From Clostridiales bacterium UBA6114 (lineage in GTDB: Bacteria > Bacillota > Clostridia > Oscillospirales > Butyricicoccaceae): a DNA stretch of 64,000 nucleotides. Positions 9,134-16,142 of this stretch are shown here, piece by piece. The stretch's first letter is position 1; the number at the start of each line of letters is the position of its first letter. A model generated the notes under the pieces. It worked only from the letters and a program-made list of their open reading frames with translations, had not been told where the DNA came from and did not search any database. The translations under genes were made by a program, and so were the position numbers. The stretch covers positions 53,907-117,906 of the forward strand of contig DIWE01000018.1 in assembly GCA_002423435.1 (NCBI GenBank), given 5' to 3'.

Positions 9134-10297
9134 TCAGTCTTTTATCCGGCTCGCTTTCACATAGGCGCAGCCGTCCATCAGAATCCTCGCCGTTCTGAAT
9201 ACATTGATCGTTTTGATTGCCGCCTCGCCGTTTTCGCCATACTCCACGATTGCCTCGACGGGCATCTTCCCCGCGCCGTGTCCGATGAGAAGCACCGGCC
9301 GGGTTTTTGCCTCCTCGCTCAAAAGGTTCCACAAAACGCCGCCCTTTATCCTGGCCGCGGCGCCGGTGCAGGCCGCGCCGCTTCCCGCGTATGTCTTGTT
9401 GACAAGCCCCATGTTATAAACCTTTGAAACAAAATCGATTTCGCCGGCAAGCACTTTTTTCCCCGTAAAGCAGGTGTAGTCGGCAGGCTTGGCGACCGGG
9501 CACAAAAACGGCAGGTAGGGGGTTTCTTTGAGCGAATTCTTCCAGTCGGTGACAAAGCCCAAAAGCTCGCAGGCCTTTCCCCGCACACCCTCGAGCAGCG
9601 CGCACAGCTCCTTATTGGCTTCAATCTCCTGGGGCGTTTCCGTTCCCGTCATTCCGAGCTCCTCCGCGGGGACAAAAACGCTGATCGACCCCGCGTCTAC
9701 GATGCTGGCATGATACTGCCTGCCGTCGAGCTCCAATATATCCTGCGCGTTGCCCGTGGGCAGGAGCTTGCCCGTCTTGCTTCCCACAACCTCGCTCCAG
9801 TCGAGAGCGATCTTCGCGCCCGTTCCGGGAACGCCGTCGATGGCAAAGTCGCCTTCTACAGCGGCCTTTCCCTTTACGACCGGCACCTTTGCCACCATGA
9901 TCTTCCCGATGTTTGTAAGATGAATCCTTACGGTCGTATACGGCTCGACCGGGCGCACGAGCCCGTTGTCGATGGCGAAGGGGCCCACGGCCGAGGAGAT
10001 GTTGCCGCAGATGCTGTTAAACTCGACGAAGCTTTCGGTCAGGCTCACCTGTCCAAAGGTATAGTCCACATCGGCGTCGGGGCGGGAGGGGGGGCCGATG
10101 ATCGCGAGCTTCGAGGTTAAAAGATCCGCGCCTCCAAGACCGTCGATCTGCCTGATATCTGGGCTGCCGAACAGCGCCAGCAGGATTTTTTCCCTGGTGA
10201 CCGGGTCCTTCGGCAGTTCATTTTCCATGATGAAAATCGCTTTGCTGGTTCCTCCGCGGGCAATGGAGCATTTTAAGGCAATTGATTCGCTATTCAT
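9134..10297 (-). CDS. PrpF/Mii family isomerase (methylaconitate or methylitaconate isomerase-like)
   Basis: 387 residues, with an N-terminus SIALKCSIARGGTSKAIF typical of the PrpF (DUF453) family, which has a diaminopimelate epimerase-like fold. Characterised members isomerise 2-methylaconitate (PrpF) or 3-methylitaconate to dimethylmaleate (Mii of Eubacterium barkeri). It is the first gene of the operon, started by AAGGAGGATCAG and ATG, about 200 nt after a perfect sigma-A promoter. Next to a LeuCD-type hydratase it most resembles the Mii-DmdAB pairing, so a double-bond shift on an alkylidene dicarboxylate is the likely reaction. Confidence 0.87.
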   Translation of the reverse strand: MNSESIALKCSIARGGTSKAIFIMENELPKDPVTREKILLALFGSPDIRQIDGLGGADLLTSKLAIIGPPSRPDADVDYTFGQVSLTESFVEFNSICGNISSAVGPFAIDNGLVRPVEPYTTVRIHLTNIGKIMVAKVPVVKGKAAVEGDFAIDGVPGTGAKIALDWSEVVGSKTGKLLPTGNAQDILELDGRQYHASIVDAGSISVFVPAEELGMTGTETPQEIEANKELCALLEGVRGKACELLGFVTDWKNSLKETPYLPFLCPVAKPADYTCFTGKKVLAGEIDFVSKVYNMGLVNKTYAGSGAACTGAAARIKGGVLWNLLSEEAKTRPVLLIGHGAGKMPVEAIVEYGENGEAAIKTINVFRTARILMDGCAYVKASRIKD

Positions 10298-10353
10298 TCT
10301 GATCCTCCTTTTGAGATATTAGGAAATGTTAAGGTTGGCAGTCGTTTTGTGTT

Positions 10354-10365
10354 GAAAGCGCTTTC
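10354..10365. promoter_or_regulatory. LacI/CcpA-type operator, promoter-proximal copy
   Basis: GAAAGCGCTTTC is a perfect 12-bp palindrome of the kind bound by LacI-family regulators or CcpA (cre-like). It sits in the leader of the prpF operon, about 130 nt after the predicted transcription start. A second identical core is at 10664-10675. Flanks match over 14 bp when one copy is reversed. Confidence 0.65.
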
Positions 10366-10503
10366 TAAATTCTTGAAAAAAAAAGCGATTCGTAAATATG
10401 AAACAGAAGAACTGACTTCCAAATGCAAATAAAAATGAAAGATTTTCCAAATCAGAAAAATAAGCTAAAGCGTTTTTACGAAAGGGCTTTCATTATTGAT
10501 GTT

Positions 10504-10532
10504 ATTATATAATTCACTGCAAATATTGTCAA
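10504..10532 (-). promoter_or_regulatory. Consensus sigma-A promoter of the prpF operon
   Basis: Read on the minus strand: TTGACA (10532-10527), 17-bp spacer, TATAAT (10509-10504), a perfect match in all twelve consensus bases. Transcription should start near 10497, leaving a leader of about 200 nt. Such a strong core implies that control is by repression, fitting the flanking palindromes. Confidence 0.8.
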
Positions 10533-10663
10533 TTCAAAACTCTACGTTAAAATAAATGAATTTTCGCTATGCAATTTGTTTATTTTTAAAAGATATCTCT
10601 GTTGTTTTCTAGATATAATTCTATTTTATAATTATCTTTCACATTGACTCTGATTGATTTATA

Positions 10664-10675
10664 GAAAGCGCTTTC
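10664..10675. promoter_or_regulatory. LacI/CcpA-type operator, distal copy
   Basis: Second copy of the GAAAGCGCTTTC palindrome, 310 bp from the first (core start to core start) and about 130 bp upstream of the prpF -35 box. The promoter lies almost centrally between the two, which suggests a repression loop. It could also influence the rightward promoter at 10813. Confidence 0.65.
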
Positions 10676-10812
10676 AGTATTTTAGCGATTTTATGGGATA
10701 AATGGGGTTTTACAGAAATCCCGTAACGGCGGCGCGTCCGAGCCGGCCGGGCATAAAATAAAAAAAATTTGAATTTGCGCAAAAAACACCCCGCCCGGGC
10801 GGGCAAACCGGC

Positions 10813-10840
10813 TTGACAGGCGGGCTTTTTCCGATATAAT
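10813..10840 (+). promoter_or_regulatory. Sigma-A promoter of the glycosyltransferase operon
   Basis: TTGACA (10813-10818), 16-bp spacer, TATAAT (10835-10840). The predicted start near 10847 leaves a leader of about 85 nt before the ATG at 10934. Confidence 0.7.
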
Positions 10841-10933
10841 TGCTGGCAAGGGGCAATGTTCCCGTCACGCCTCCGCCCCCACGATTTTCCGCGCCGCGGC
10901 GGAGGAAGTATTGATTGACCGGGAGAAAATGAA

Positions 10934-12772
10934 ATGGAAAAAGCGTTGGACAAATTAAACAGATTGGACCGCAAAACCGTGATGATCCTGGTTTTTGCTT
11001 TATTCGTCATCTCGAGCGTCCTGCGGGCGGCTTTGGCCTCCTACCCGAAATCGCTGCAGATCTATCCGGACGAGATCCGGTATATCGACATTTCCAGAAG
11101 CTTATTTGCCGGCGACGGAATCAAGGTCCACAACGTGCACATGAATTTCGACCAGATCCTGTACCCGCTATTTATCCTTCCGTTCAGCTTCATCAAGGAT
11201 CAGGTTCTGCAAGTAAAGGCGATCACCGTATTCAACTCCGTTTTAATCTCGTCCGTCCTCTTCCCCGTATTTCTGCTGGGCAGACGGATCTTAAGGGACA
11301 ATTCCACTCTGCTGCTATTGGTTTTAACGGTATTCGTTTTGCCGGATCTGTCCATGTCGGCCACGTTTATGTCGGAGAATTTGTTTTATCCGCTGTCCGC
11401 GTGGCTTATTTTTTTTGTCTTCCGGTTCTTTGAAAGCGAGGAAAAAAAAGACGGGATACTCTACTGCGTTCTTTGCGCGTTTTTTTGCTTTCTTTTGTAT
11501 CTGGTCAAGGTCGTGGCCGTCTATTTTATCGGGGCCTTTCTCTTCGCTCTGGCCTTCGACTGCCTGTTTACGAAAAAAAATCCGGTGAGGCAAAACATAA
11601 GGTACGGCATCCTCTTCTGCCTGGTCGCGGGCGGGACGATCCTGGGATATAAGCTCCTATTGTTCTTATTGCTGGGGCCGGGCGTTTCCTCCTATACCGG
11701 AAACCGCAGGCTGTCCGTTTATGACTTAAACACGTTCATTTACTTTTTTTATGCGAACATTTACAACGGGATGCTCGCTCTGACCGCCTTTTTCTATTTC
11801 CCCGTCGTCATGCCGCTGATCCGGTTTAGGCGGTTTTGCAAAAGCGAAAGGAACCTATTGGTTTTCGCAGCCGTCTCACTTATTGCCATGATCGTTATCA
11901 TTACCCTGAGCATCTCCTTAAACGAAGATTATCCGAAGATGTATATGCGGCAGCACACGCGCTATTACGCACCGCTTTTGATTCCTTTTCTGACTCTGTT
12001 TTTCAAGGAGCTCTTTGCAAAAGGGGCCTACGAGGAGGGCGATCCGCCAAAAAAGCGCGCGGCGGTGCTTATCGCGCTGACGGTTTTCTCCTGCATGATT
12101 GTTTTATGCGTATTCCGTTTTTTTTCGAACGTGTGCATCGACGGGGTCCTGCTGCAAACGTTAAGCTCCCTCGGCGAAAAGTATGCGAAAATCACCGGAG
12201 ACCCGAACGAATTTCACGTCACATGGCAGCTTATGCTCGCAAAGGGCCTTTTGGTTTTGGGCGCCGCCGCGTTCACGGTGCTTTTTTTAAGGGAACGAAC
12301 CAGAAAAGCGGGATCGCGCGTATTTGTCGTGCTGATCGTCCTTGTAAGCGTCCTGAACAACTTCTTTGCCATGAAGGAGTTTAAGCGCATCTATGAAAAA
12401 TCGCCCGACCAGATCGGCCAGGCAATCGCAATCAACCAATATCTCGAAAAAAACGGCGGGAACGTCCTTGTGATCACCGACGGCTATAATCCCGTGCTCG
12501 ACACCTACCTCACCGTGCCCGTCTATTGGACGAAAAAAAGCGAGGCTCTGAAGCTAATTGAAAACCGGGAGTTCATCGACCTTTCGGAGCAGAAAATCAT
12601 CAGCAATTACCCCTCGACCCCATATGAGGATCTTAAAGAGGCGGACTATATTATCACCGACAACAGCGTGCGCGTCGACGAAGCGTCGCATGAGGAAATC
12701 GAGCTCGAAGGCGTAACCAGATTCAATATTTATAAAAACAGTGAAAAGACCAAATTATATCTTACGAAATGA
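10934..12772 (+). CDS. Multi-span membrane glycosyltransferase (PMT/ArnT-like)
   Basis: 612 residues with a polar N-terminus, a long hydrophobic region of roughly ten or more membrane spans, and a soluble C-terminal part from about residue 480. An acidic-aromatic stretch after the first span (IYPDEIRYIDISRS, about 46-59) resembles the catalytic loop of GT-C enzymes, which use lipid-linked sugars on the outer face of the membrane. The start follows GGGAGAAAATGA. It leads an operon with GtrA and a polyprenyl-phosphate GT2, the usual trio that modifies cell-surface polymers. Donor and acceptor are unknown. Confidence 0.7.
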   Translation: MEKALDKLNRLDRKTVMILVFALFVISSVLRAALASYPKSLQIYPDEIRYIDISRSLFAGDGIKVHNVHMNFDQILYPLFILPFSFIKDQVLQVKAITVFNSVLISSVLFPVFLLGRRILRDNSTLLLLVLTVFVLPDLSMSATFMSENLFYPLSAWLIFFVFRFFESEEKKDGILYCVLCAFFCFLLYLVKVVAVYFIGAFLFALAFDCLFTKKNPVRQNIRYGILFCLVAGGTILGYKLLLFLLLGPGVSSYTGNRRLSVYDLNTFIYFFYANIYNGMLALTAFFYFPVVMPLIRFRRFCKSERNLLVFAAVSLIAMIVIITLSISLNEDYPKMYMRQHTRYYAPLLIPFLTLFFKELFAKGAYEEGDPPKKRAAVLIALTVFSCMIVLCVFRFFSNVCIDGVLLQTLSSLGEKYAKITGDPNEFHVTWQLMLAKGLLVLGAAAFTVLFLRERTRKAGSRVFVVLIVLVSVLNNFFAMKEFKRIYEKSPDQIGQAIAINQYLEKNGGNVLVITDGYNPVLDTYLTVPVYWTKKSEALKLIENREFIDLSEQKIISNYPSTPYEDLKEADYIITDNSVRVDEASHEEIELEGVTRFNIYKNSEKTKLYLTK

Positions 12773-12793
12773 CCGCGGCGCGGCAGGCCTTTT

Positions 12794-12958
12794 TAGATAG
12801 TGTCTACATGGGCTGAAATGTCTGGATTTTAAGCGGATTTTTCGCAAGGCAAGGCAAATTTTCGCAGGCATAATTGGTTTATGGCAAGAAAATTTAACGA
12901 AGCATGGCGAAAAATCCACCAAAAGACGGGCGTTTTGATCTTGTGTAGACACTATCTA
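12794..12958. mobile_element. 165-bp palindromic MITE-like element
   Basis: The ends are perfect 15-bp inverted repeats (TAGATAGTGTCTACA at 12794-12808 and its complement at 12944-12958). The arms continue as an imperfect palindrome: GGATTTTTCGC and AAATTTTC blocks recur in both halves around a centre near 12882. No open frame inside looks real. The terminal TA pairs could be a TA target duplication. It separates the membrane glycosyltransferase from gtrA and could form a large RNA hairpin in the transcript. Confidence 0.72.
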
Positions 12959-12962
12959 GGGA

Positions 12963-13403
12963 ATGCCGGCCGGGAAAACGGGTGGCGATCGTTTGCGCAC
13001 AGAGGATCAAAAGTTAAAAAAATCCGGGAGAGCGCGGGAAATATTCCGCTTTATCGTGGGCGGCGCGGTCACGTTTCCGGTCGATTACGGGGCGCTCTAT
13101 TTCCTTACGGAGTTTATGGGCGTATATTATCTGATTTCGTCCGCTTTGAGCTTTGCCGCATCGGTCATTGTCAATTATTTGATCTGCGCGCTCTGGGTAT
13201 TCGAGGGGGCGACGGGTACCGGAAGAAAGGCGAAGCTTATTTTCGCGGCATCCAGCATCGTCGGGCTGGGCATCAACCAATTACTCATGTGGGTTCTGGT
13301 CGATCGGGCGGGGCTATATTATATGATCGCGAAAATCATATCGACCGTCTCGGTAATGGCCTGGAATTACGTTATGAAGCGCAGGGCGCTATACTTGCGG
13401 TAA
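12963..13403 (+). CDS. GtrA family membrane protein
   Basis: 146 residues with four predicted membrane helices after a Lys/Arg-rich N-terminus (FRFIVGGAVTFPVDYGALYFL is the first). This is the GtrA pattern, proteins thought to flip or position polyprenyl-phosphate-linked sugars for surface polysaccharide glycosylation. The ATG at 12963 lies only 5 bp after the palindromic element and has no clear ribosome binding site. A TTG at about 12993 is an alternative start. It is followed after 12 bp by the GT2 gene. Confidence 0.82.
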   Translation: MPAGKTGGDRLRTEDQKLKKSGRAREIFRFIVGGAVTFPVDYGALYFLTEFMGVYYLISSALSFAASVIVNYLICALWVFEGATGTGRKAKLIFAASSIVGLGINQLLMWVLVDRAGLYYMIAKIISTVSVMAWNYVMKRRALYLR

Positions 13404-13415
13404 AGGAGAGCCAGA

Positions 13416-14351
13416 ATGGGTATTGCAGTGCTGATCCCCTGCTACAACGAAAGCATGACCATTCAGAAGGTCGTGCGGGATTTCAAGGCGGCCCTGCCGG
13501 ATGCGGATATTTACGTATATGACAACAATTCGACCGACAATACCGATTCACTGGCCCGCGAGGCGGGGGCGATCGTCCGTTACGAGCGCCGCCAGGGAAA
13601 GGGAAACGTCATCAGGACGATGTTCCGCGAAATACAGGCGGACTGTTATTTAATCGTCGACGGGGACGACACCTATCCGGCGTCGCACGCGGGGGAAATG
13701 GCGGAGCTGGTGCTTAAGGAAAAGGCGGACATGGTCGTCGGCGACCGGCTTTCGTCGACCTATTTCACGGAAAACAAGCGGCTTTTTCACAACTCGGGCA
13801 ACATCGTCGTGCGGAAGCTGGTCAACCGGTTTTTCAAGGGCAACGTCACCGACATCATGACGGGCTACCGGGCTTTCAGCTATCTGTTCGTCAAATCGTT
13901 TCCGGTGCTGTCGGAGGGATTTGAAATCGAAACGGAAATGACGATTCACGCGCTCGACAGGAATTTCCATATCAGATCGATTCCGGTGGACTACCGGGAC
14001 AGGCCGGACGGCAGCTTTTCCAAGCTGAACACGTACGCCGACGGGGGCAGGGTTTTGCGGACCATTTTCACGCTCTTGAAGGATTACAGGCCGCTGCAGT
14101 TTTTCTCCGCGATCGCCGTCCTTCTTTTTATATCGGCTGCAGTTATGATATCGCCGGTCCTGCTCGAATTTTCAAGGACCGGGCTCGTGCCGAGGTTCCC
14201 CACCCTTATTGTCGCGGGCTTTTGCGCGCTGTCGTCCATTCTGCTTCTTTGCTGCGGGCTCATCCTCGACACGGAATGCAAGCGAAACCGGCAGGCCTTT
14301 GAGATCCAGTTAAATCTCATAGAAACGCTGCGCCCATCGGGCGAAAAATAA
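13416..14351 (+). CDS. GT2 family glycosyltransferase (dolichyl-phosphate mannose synthase-like)
   Basis: 311 residues. The GT-A domain (about 1-210) begins GIAVLIPCYNES and has the metal-binding DGDDTYP at 82-88. Two C-terminal helices (about 228-250 and 265-285) anchor it to the membrane, as in bactoprenol-phosphate glucosyltransferases (GtrB/Dpm1 type). It should load a sugar onto polyprenyl phosphate for GtrA to translocate and the upstream GT-C enzyme to use. GGAGAGCCAG precedes its ATG, and a strong hairpin terminator follows. Confidence 0.88.
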   Translation: MGIAVLIPCYNESMTIQKVVRDFKAALPDADIYVYDNNSTDNTDSLAREAGAIVRYERRQGKGNVIRTMFREIQADCYLIVDGDDTYPASHAGEMAELVLKEKADMVVGDRLSSTYFTENKRLFHNSGNIVVRKLVNRFFKGNVTDIMTGYRAFSYLFVKSFPVLSEGFEIETEMTIHALDRNFHIRSIPVDYRDRPDGSFSKLNTYADGGRVLRTIFTLLKDYRPLQFFSAIAVLLFISAAVMISPVLLEFSRTGLVPRFPTLIVAGFCALSSILLLCCGLILDTECKRNRQAFEIQLNLIETLRPSGEK

Positions 14352-14370
14352 CGGTGCTGACAAAATCCGC

Positions 14371-14409
14371 GGAAAACGGCGTATTGCTTAAAGCAATACG
14401 CCGTTTTCC
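14371..14409 (+). terminator. Long perfect hairpin after the GT2 gene
   Basis: Two 19-bp arms (starting GGAAAACGGCG) complement each other perfectly around a single central base, and the 3' arm contains TTTT. It is 20 bp past the stop codon and closes the rightward operon. Confidence 0.7.
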
Positions 14410-14473
14410 GGTATAACGAAAAAATTTGATGGGCAATTTTGCCGGGGTATCGATCCGACTGCGGGTTTGCTCT

Positions 14474-14503
14474 TAGCCGGAGCACGATAATCCGCTCCGG
14501 CTA
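14474..14503 (-). terminator. Hairpin after the small Cys peptide gene
   Basis: TAGCCGGAGC and GCTCCGGCTA pair around a 10-nt loop, 18 bp beyond the stop of the peptide gene. No U-run follows on the minus strand, so termination strength is uncertain. Confidence 0.5.
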
Positions 14504-14521
14504 TGTAGGACCCTTTCCCTA

Positions 14522-14710
14522 TCAGCTGCCGGTCGTCTCCGAATTATTGTACATCGCCATGCAGGTGGAGCTGACAATCGCCACGTCCGCCCAGGGCTGC
14601 TGGCACGAACTGCCGCTCCAGAAGCCGATCGGCCATTGGCATTGCGCCAGCCTTTCTTCCGGCCGAAGACGCATAAACGTCAATGTCGGTTTTTGATAAG
14701 CTTTTTTCAT
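14522..14710 (-). CDS. Riboswitch-controlled 62-residue Cys-containing peptide (putative RiPP precursor)
   Basis: 62 residues from an ATG with an excellent AGGAGG site 7 bp upstream. A longer frame to 14761 has no such site and would run into the terminator hairpin. The N-terminal part, MKKAYQKPTLTFMRLRPEER, carries YxxPxL, a motif known from lasso-peptide leaders bound by RRE domains. The second half is hydrophobic and aromatic with three Cys (in LAQC, SSC and STC) and ends NNSETTGS. No RRE, protease, radical-SAM or transporter gene is next to it. It stands alone behind a GEMM-I riboswitch. I do not recognise the exact family. A leader-plus-core precursor is the best guess, and a small regulatory or surface protein is possible. 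Confidence 0.72.
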   Translation of the reverse strand: MKKAYQKPTLTFMRLRPEERLAQCQWPIGFWSGSSCQQPWADVAIVSSTCMAMYNNSETTGS

Positions 14711-14732
14711 ATGATTCCCTCCTGATGCCTTT

Positions 14733-14771
14733 AAAAATAAATAAACCGCATGCAAATTCATTTGCAGCGGT
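14733..14771 (-). terminator. Expression-platform terminator of the GEMM-I riboswitch
   Basis: On the minus strand ACCGC-TGCAAAT pairs with ATTTGCA-T-GCGGT (one bulged T) and is followed by a T-rich tail (TTATTTATTTTT). The first ACCGC is also the conserved 3' end of the aptamer, so ligand binding and terminator formation should exclude each other. That predicts an ON switch. Confidence 0.65.
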
Positions 14772-14849
14772 AACTGGCAGTCATATCTCAGAGAGATTTA
14801 GACCCTATAGTTTTGCGCCGCAGGGTTTCCCCTGCTTTGCTTTTCACAT
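14767..14849 (-). ncRNA. GEMM-I class cyclic di-GMP riboswitch aptamer
   Basis: Read on the minus strand the segment shows the GEMM-I consensus in order. First comes AAGCAAAGC (G before CAAA, corresponding to Vc2 G20 and favouring c-di-GMP over cGAMP). Then GCAGGG-GAAA-CCCTGC, a stem with a GNRA tetraloop. Then CGCAAAACTATAGGGTCTAA, the conserved core, a variable stem, and finally GACTGCCAGTTACCGC. It begins about 140 nt before the ATG of the small Cys peptide and overlaps an intrinsic terminator. Recognition rests on consensus matching by eye. Covariance scoring was not possible here. Confidence 0.9.
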
Positions 14850-14872
14850 ATGCTTACATTTCGGGAATGTCA

Positions 14873-14901
14873 TATATACAGCTTATCCGATATCCTTTCA
14901 G
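14873..14901 (-). promoter_or_regulatory. Candidate promoter of the riboswitch-peptide unit
   Basis: On the minus strand CTGAAA (14901-14896), 17-bp spacer, TATATA (14878-14873). The predicted start near 14866 falls just before the aptamer. The -35 box is weak, so this is tentative. Confidence 0.4.
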
Positions 14902-14965
14902 AAAATTGTAAGATACTGTCGATATTTACCATATTTTTCTATTCATCGGATTTTTAGACTAAAAC

Positions 14966-15022
14966 TTGATAGTCCTCCATAAGGCAGCTTATCAGGCATG
15001 CTGCCTTATGGAGGACTATCAA
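14966..15022 (-). terminator. Perfect 23-bp-stem hairpin after the deoR gene
   Basis: Arms at 14966-14988 and 15000-15022 are fully complementary over 23 bp around an 11-nt loop. It lies just past the stop of the DeoR gene, with GTTTTAG following on the minus strand. It is an unusually long perfect stem for a terminator. Confidence 0.7.
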
Positions 15023-15050
15023 AAACCGGTTCACAGGCCGTACGGCGCGG

Positions 15051-15815
15051 CTACACGAGTACGATCCGTTCCTTCAAAGAATTAAAATCGGAAAGCACTT
15101 CCTGCGAAAGCTCTCTGCCGCAAATGATTTTGTCAAAACCGTCGATATCATACACCTTGACGACGGCATTACAGCCGATCTTCGTATGATCGCAAAGCAT
15201 GACCCGCCGGGAGGCGCAGGAGCGAATCTTTTGTTTGATTGAAACCTCTTCAATATTGGTAATCATGCAGTCGTTGGTCTTACTGATCGCATCAATACTG
15301 CAAAATGCGATATCCGCGCTGAGCGTCTGGATCACGTTCTCCGCAATATACCCATACAGGTTATAATAGCCGGAACGCAGCTTGCCGCCGATCACCGTCG
15401 TTTCAATATTCGGATAGTAGCTGCAGCTCGCCGCAATAATAACATCGCACGTGATGATATTTACATAGGGAAGCTGTGCAAGGAATGGAATCATGTGTTT
15501 TGTCGTGGTTCCCGAATCCAGAACGATCGTGTTGCCCGCCTGCACCATCTGCGCCGCCGCTTCGGCGATACGAAGCTTTTCGGCGGAGTTAACCTCGAGC
15601 TTCATATTGTATGGAAGCTCAAAATTAGCGGTCGTCTTCTTTGCGATCGCGCCGCCCCGCACCAAAATAACCCTATTTTCTGAATTCAGAAGCTCAAGGT
15701 CTCTCCGAACGGTTGCCTTTGAGATCTGGAGCTGATTCATCAGTTCCTGATATGGCACGCGCTTATGCTGGTTTACATAGTCCTCTATGTATTTCAGCCT
15801 TTCATCTTTCAACAT
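15051..15815 (-). CDS. DeoR/GlpR family transcriptional regulator
   Basis: 254 residues. An N-terminal winged helix (about 1-57, with the DeoR signature ISKATVRRDLELL at 31-43) is followed by a sugar-phosphate isomerase-like sensor domain (DSGTTT at about 99-104). DeoR proteins usually repress sugar or polyol catabolism and respond to a phosphorylated intermediate. It has its own promoter (15893-15921) and terminator. It is the only sugar-type regulator in the region, so it is the natural candidate to control the kinase/TRAP loci between 16 and 35 kb through the TCATTTTGATT sites. This is inference. Confidence 0.9.
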   Translation of the reverse strand: MLKDERLKYIEDYVNQHKRVPYQELMNQLQISKATVRRDLELLNSENRVILVRGGAIAKKTTANFELPYNMKLEVNSAEKLRIAEAAAQMVQAGNTIVLDSGTTTKHMIPFLAQLPYVNIITCDVIIAASCSYYPNIETTVIGGKLRSGYYNLYGYIAENVIQTLSADIAFCSIDAISKTNDCMITNIEEVSIKQKIRSCASRRVMLCDHTKIGCNAVVKVYDIDGFDKIICGRELSQEVLSDFNSLKERIVLV

Positions 15816-16142
15816 CTAAAAAACCTCTGATATCTCTGCCGTTTCGTTCGGGCATCATCCCGAGCAAAAGGGCCAAAATGCCATACACGGTTATTATATT
15901 TGATAAAGAATGCAGTTTCAAGTCTCATGTTCATTTTCCTCAATAATTACTTTCTCATTTTCCAAGAAAACAGGTGCCGCAATGAACTCCGATTTATAAT
16001 CGGGCAGCAGGAACGCGGGGAATATCCATAATCGGGCATTCCCGCTGCCCTGTACGGCGCCGGTCCGAATATTGCGGCTCAGCTTGTTTATGCGGATTAA
16101 AAGCACCGGCTAAGACGTACGCCTCCGCCGCATTGACCTTCA
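15816..16142. other. 327-bp region between deoR and the SDR gene
   Basis: It holds the deoR promoter and, nearer the SDR stop, overlapping inverted segments (GGGCAGC at 16002-16008 against GCATTCCCGCTGCCC at 16036-16050) that may terminate the long upstream operon. A 62-codon GTG frame (15918-16106, minus) has no ribosome binding site and I do not accept it. Confidence 0.5.
15893..15921 (-). promoter_or_regulatory. Promoter of the deoR gene
   Basis: On the minus strand TTGAAA (15921-15916), 17-bp spacer, TATAAT (15898-15893). A short palindrome TCGGGCATCATCCCGA (15848-15863) lies in the leader and could be an autoregulatory site. Confidence 0.65.

Larger units (their letters stand above)
10298..10933. 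other. 636-bp AT-rich divergent intergenic region
   Basis: No open frame here looks coding. It contains the prpF promoter with its two LacI/CcpA-type palindromes on the left. On the right is a GC-rich stretch with an inverted CCCGCCCGGGCGGG motif (about 10791-10804) and a second promoter reading rightward. A degenerate AAAGCGTTTTTA-like site lies near 10467. Confidence 0.7.

Noticed and set aside
14767..14849. cGAMP-specific (GEMM-Ib) reading of the riboswitch
   Set aside because: The base aligned with Vc2 position 20 is G, the c-di-GMP-type base; cGAMP-selective members usually have A. Only an assay would settle dual binding.
15918..16106. 62-codon minus-strand GTG frame between deoR and the SDR gene
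   Set aside because: No Shine-Dalgarno, no recognisable sequence, and it overlaps inverted repeats and the deoR promoter.
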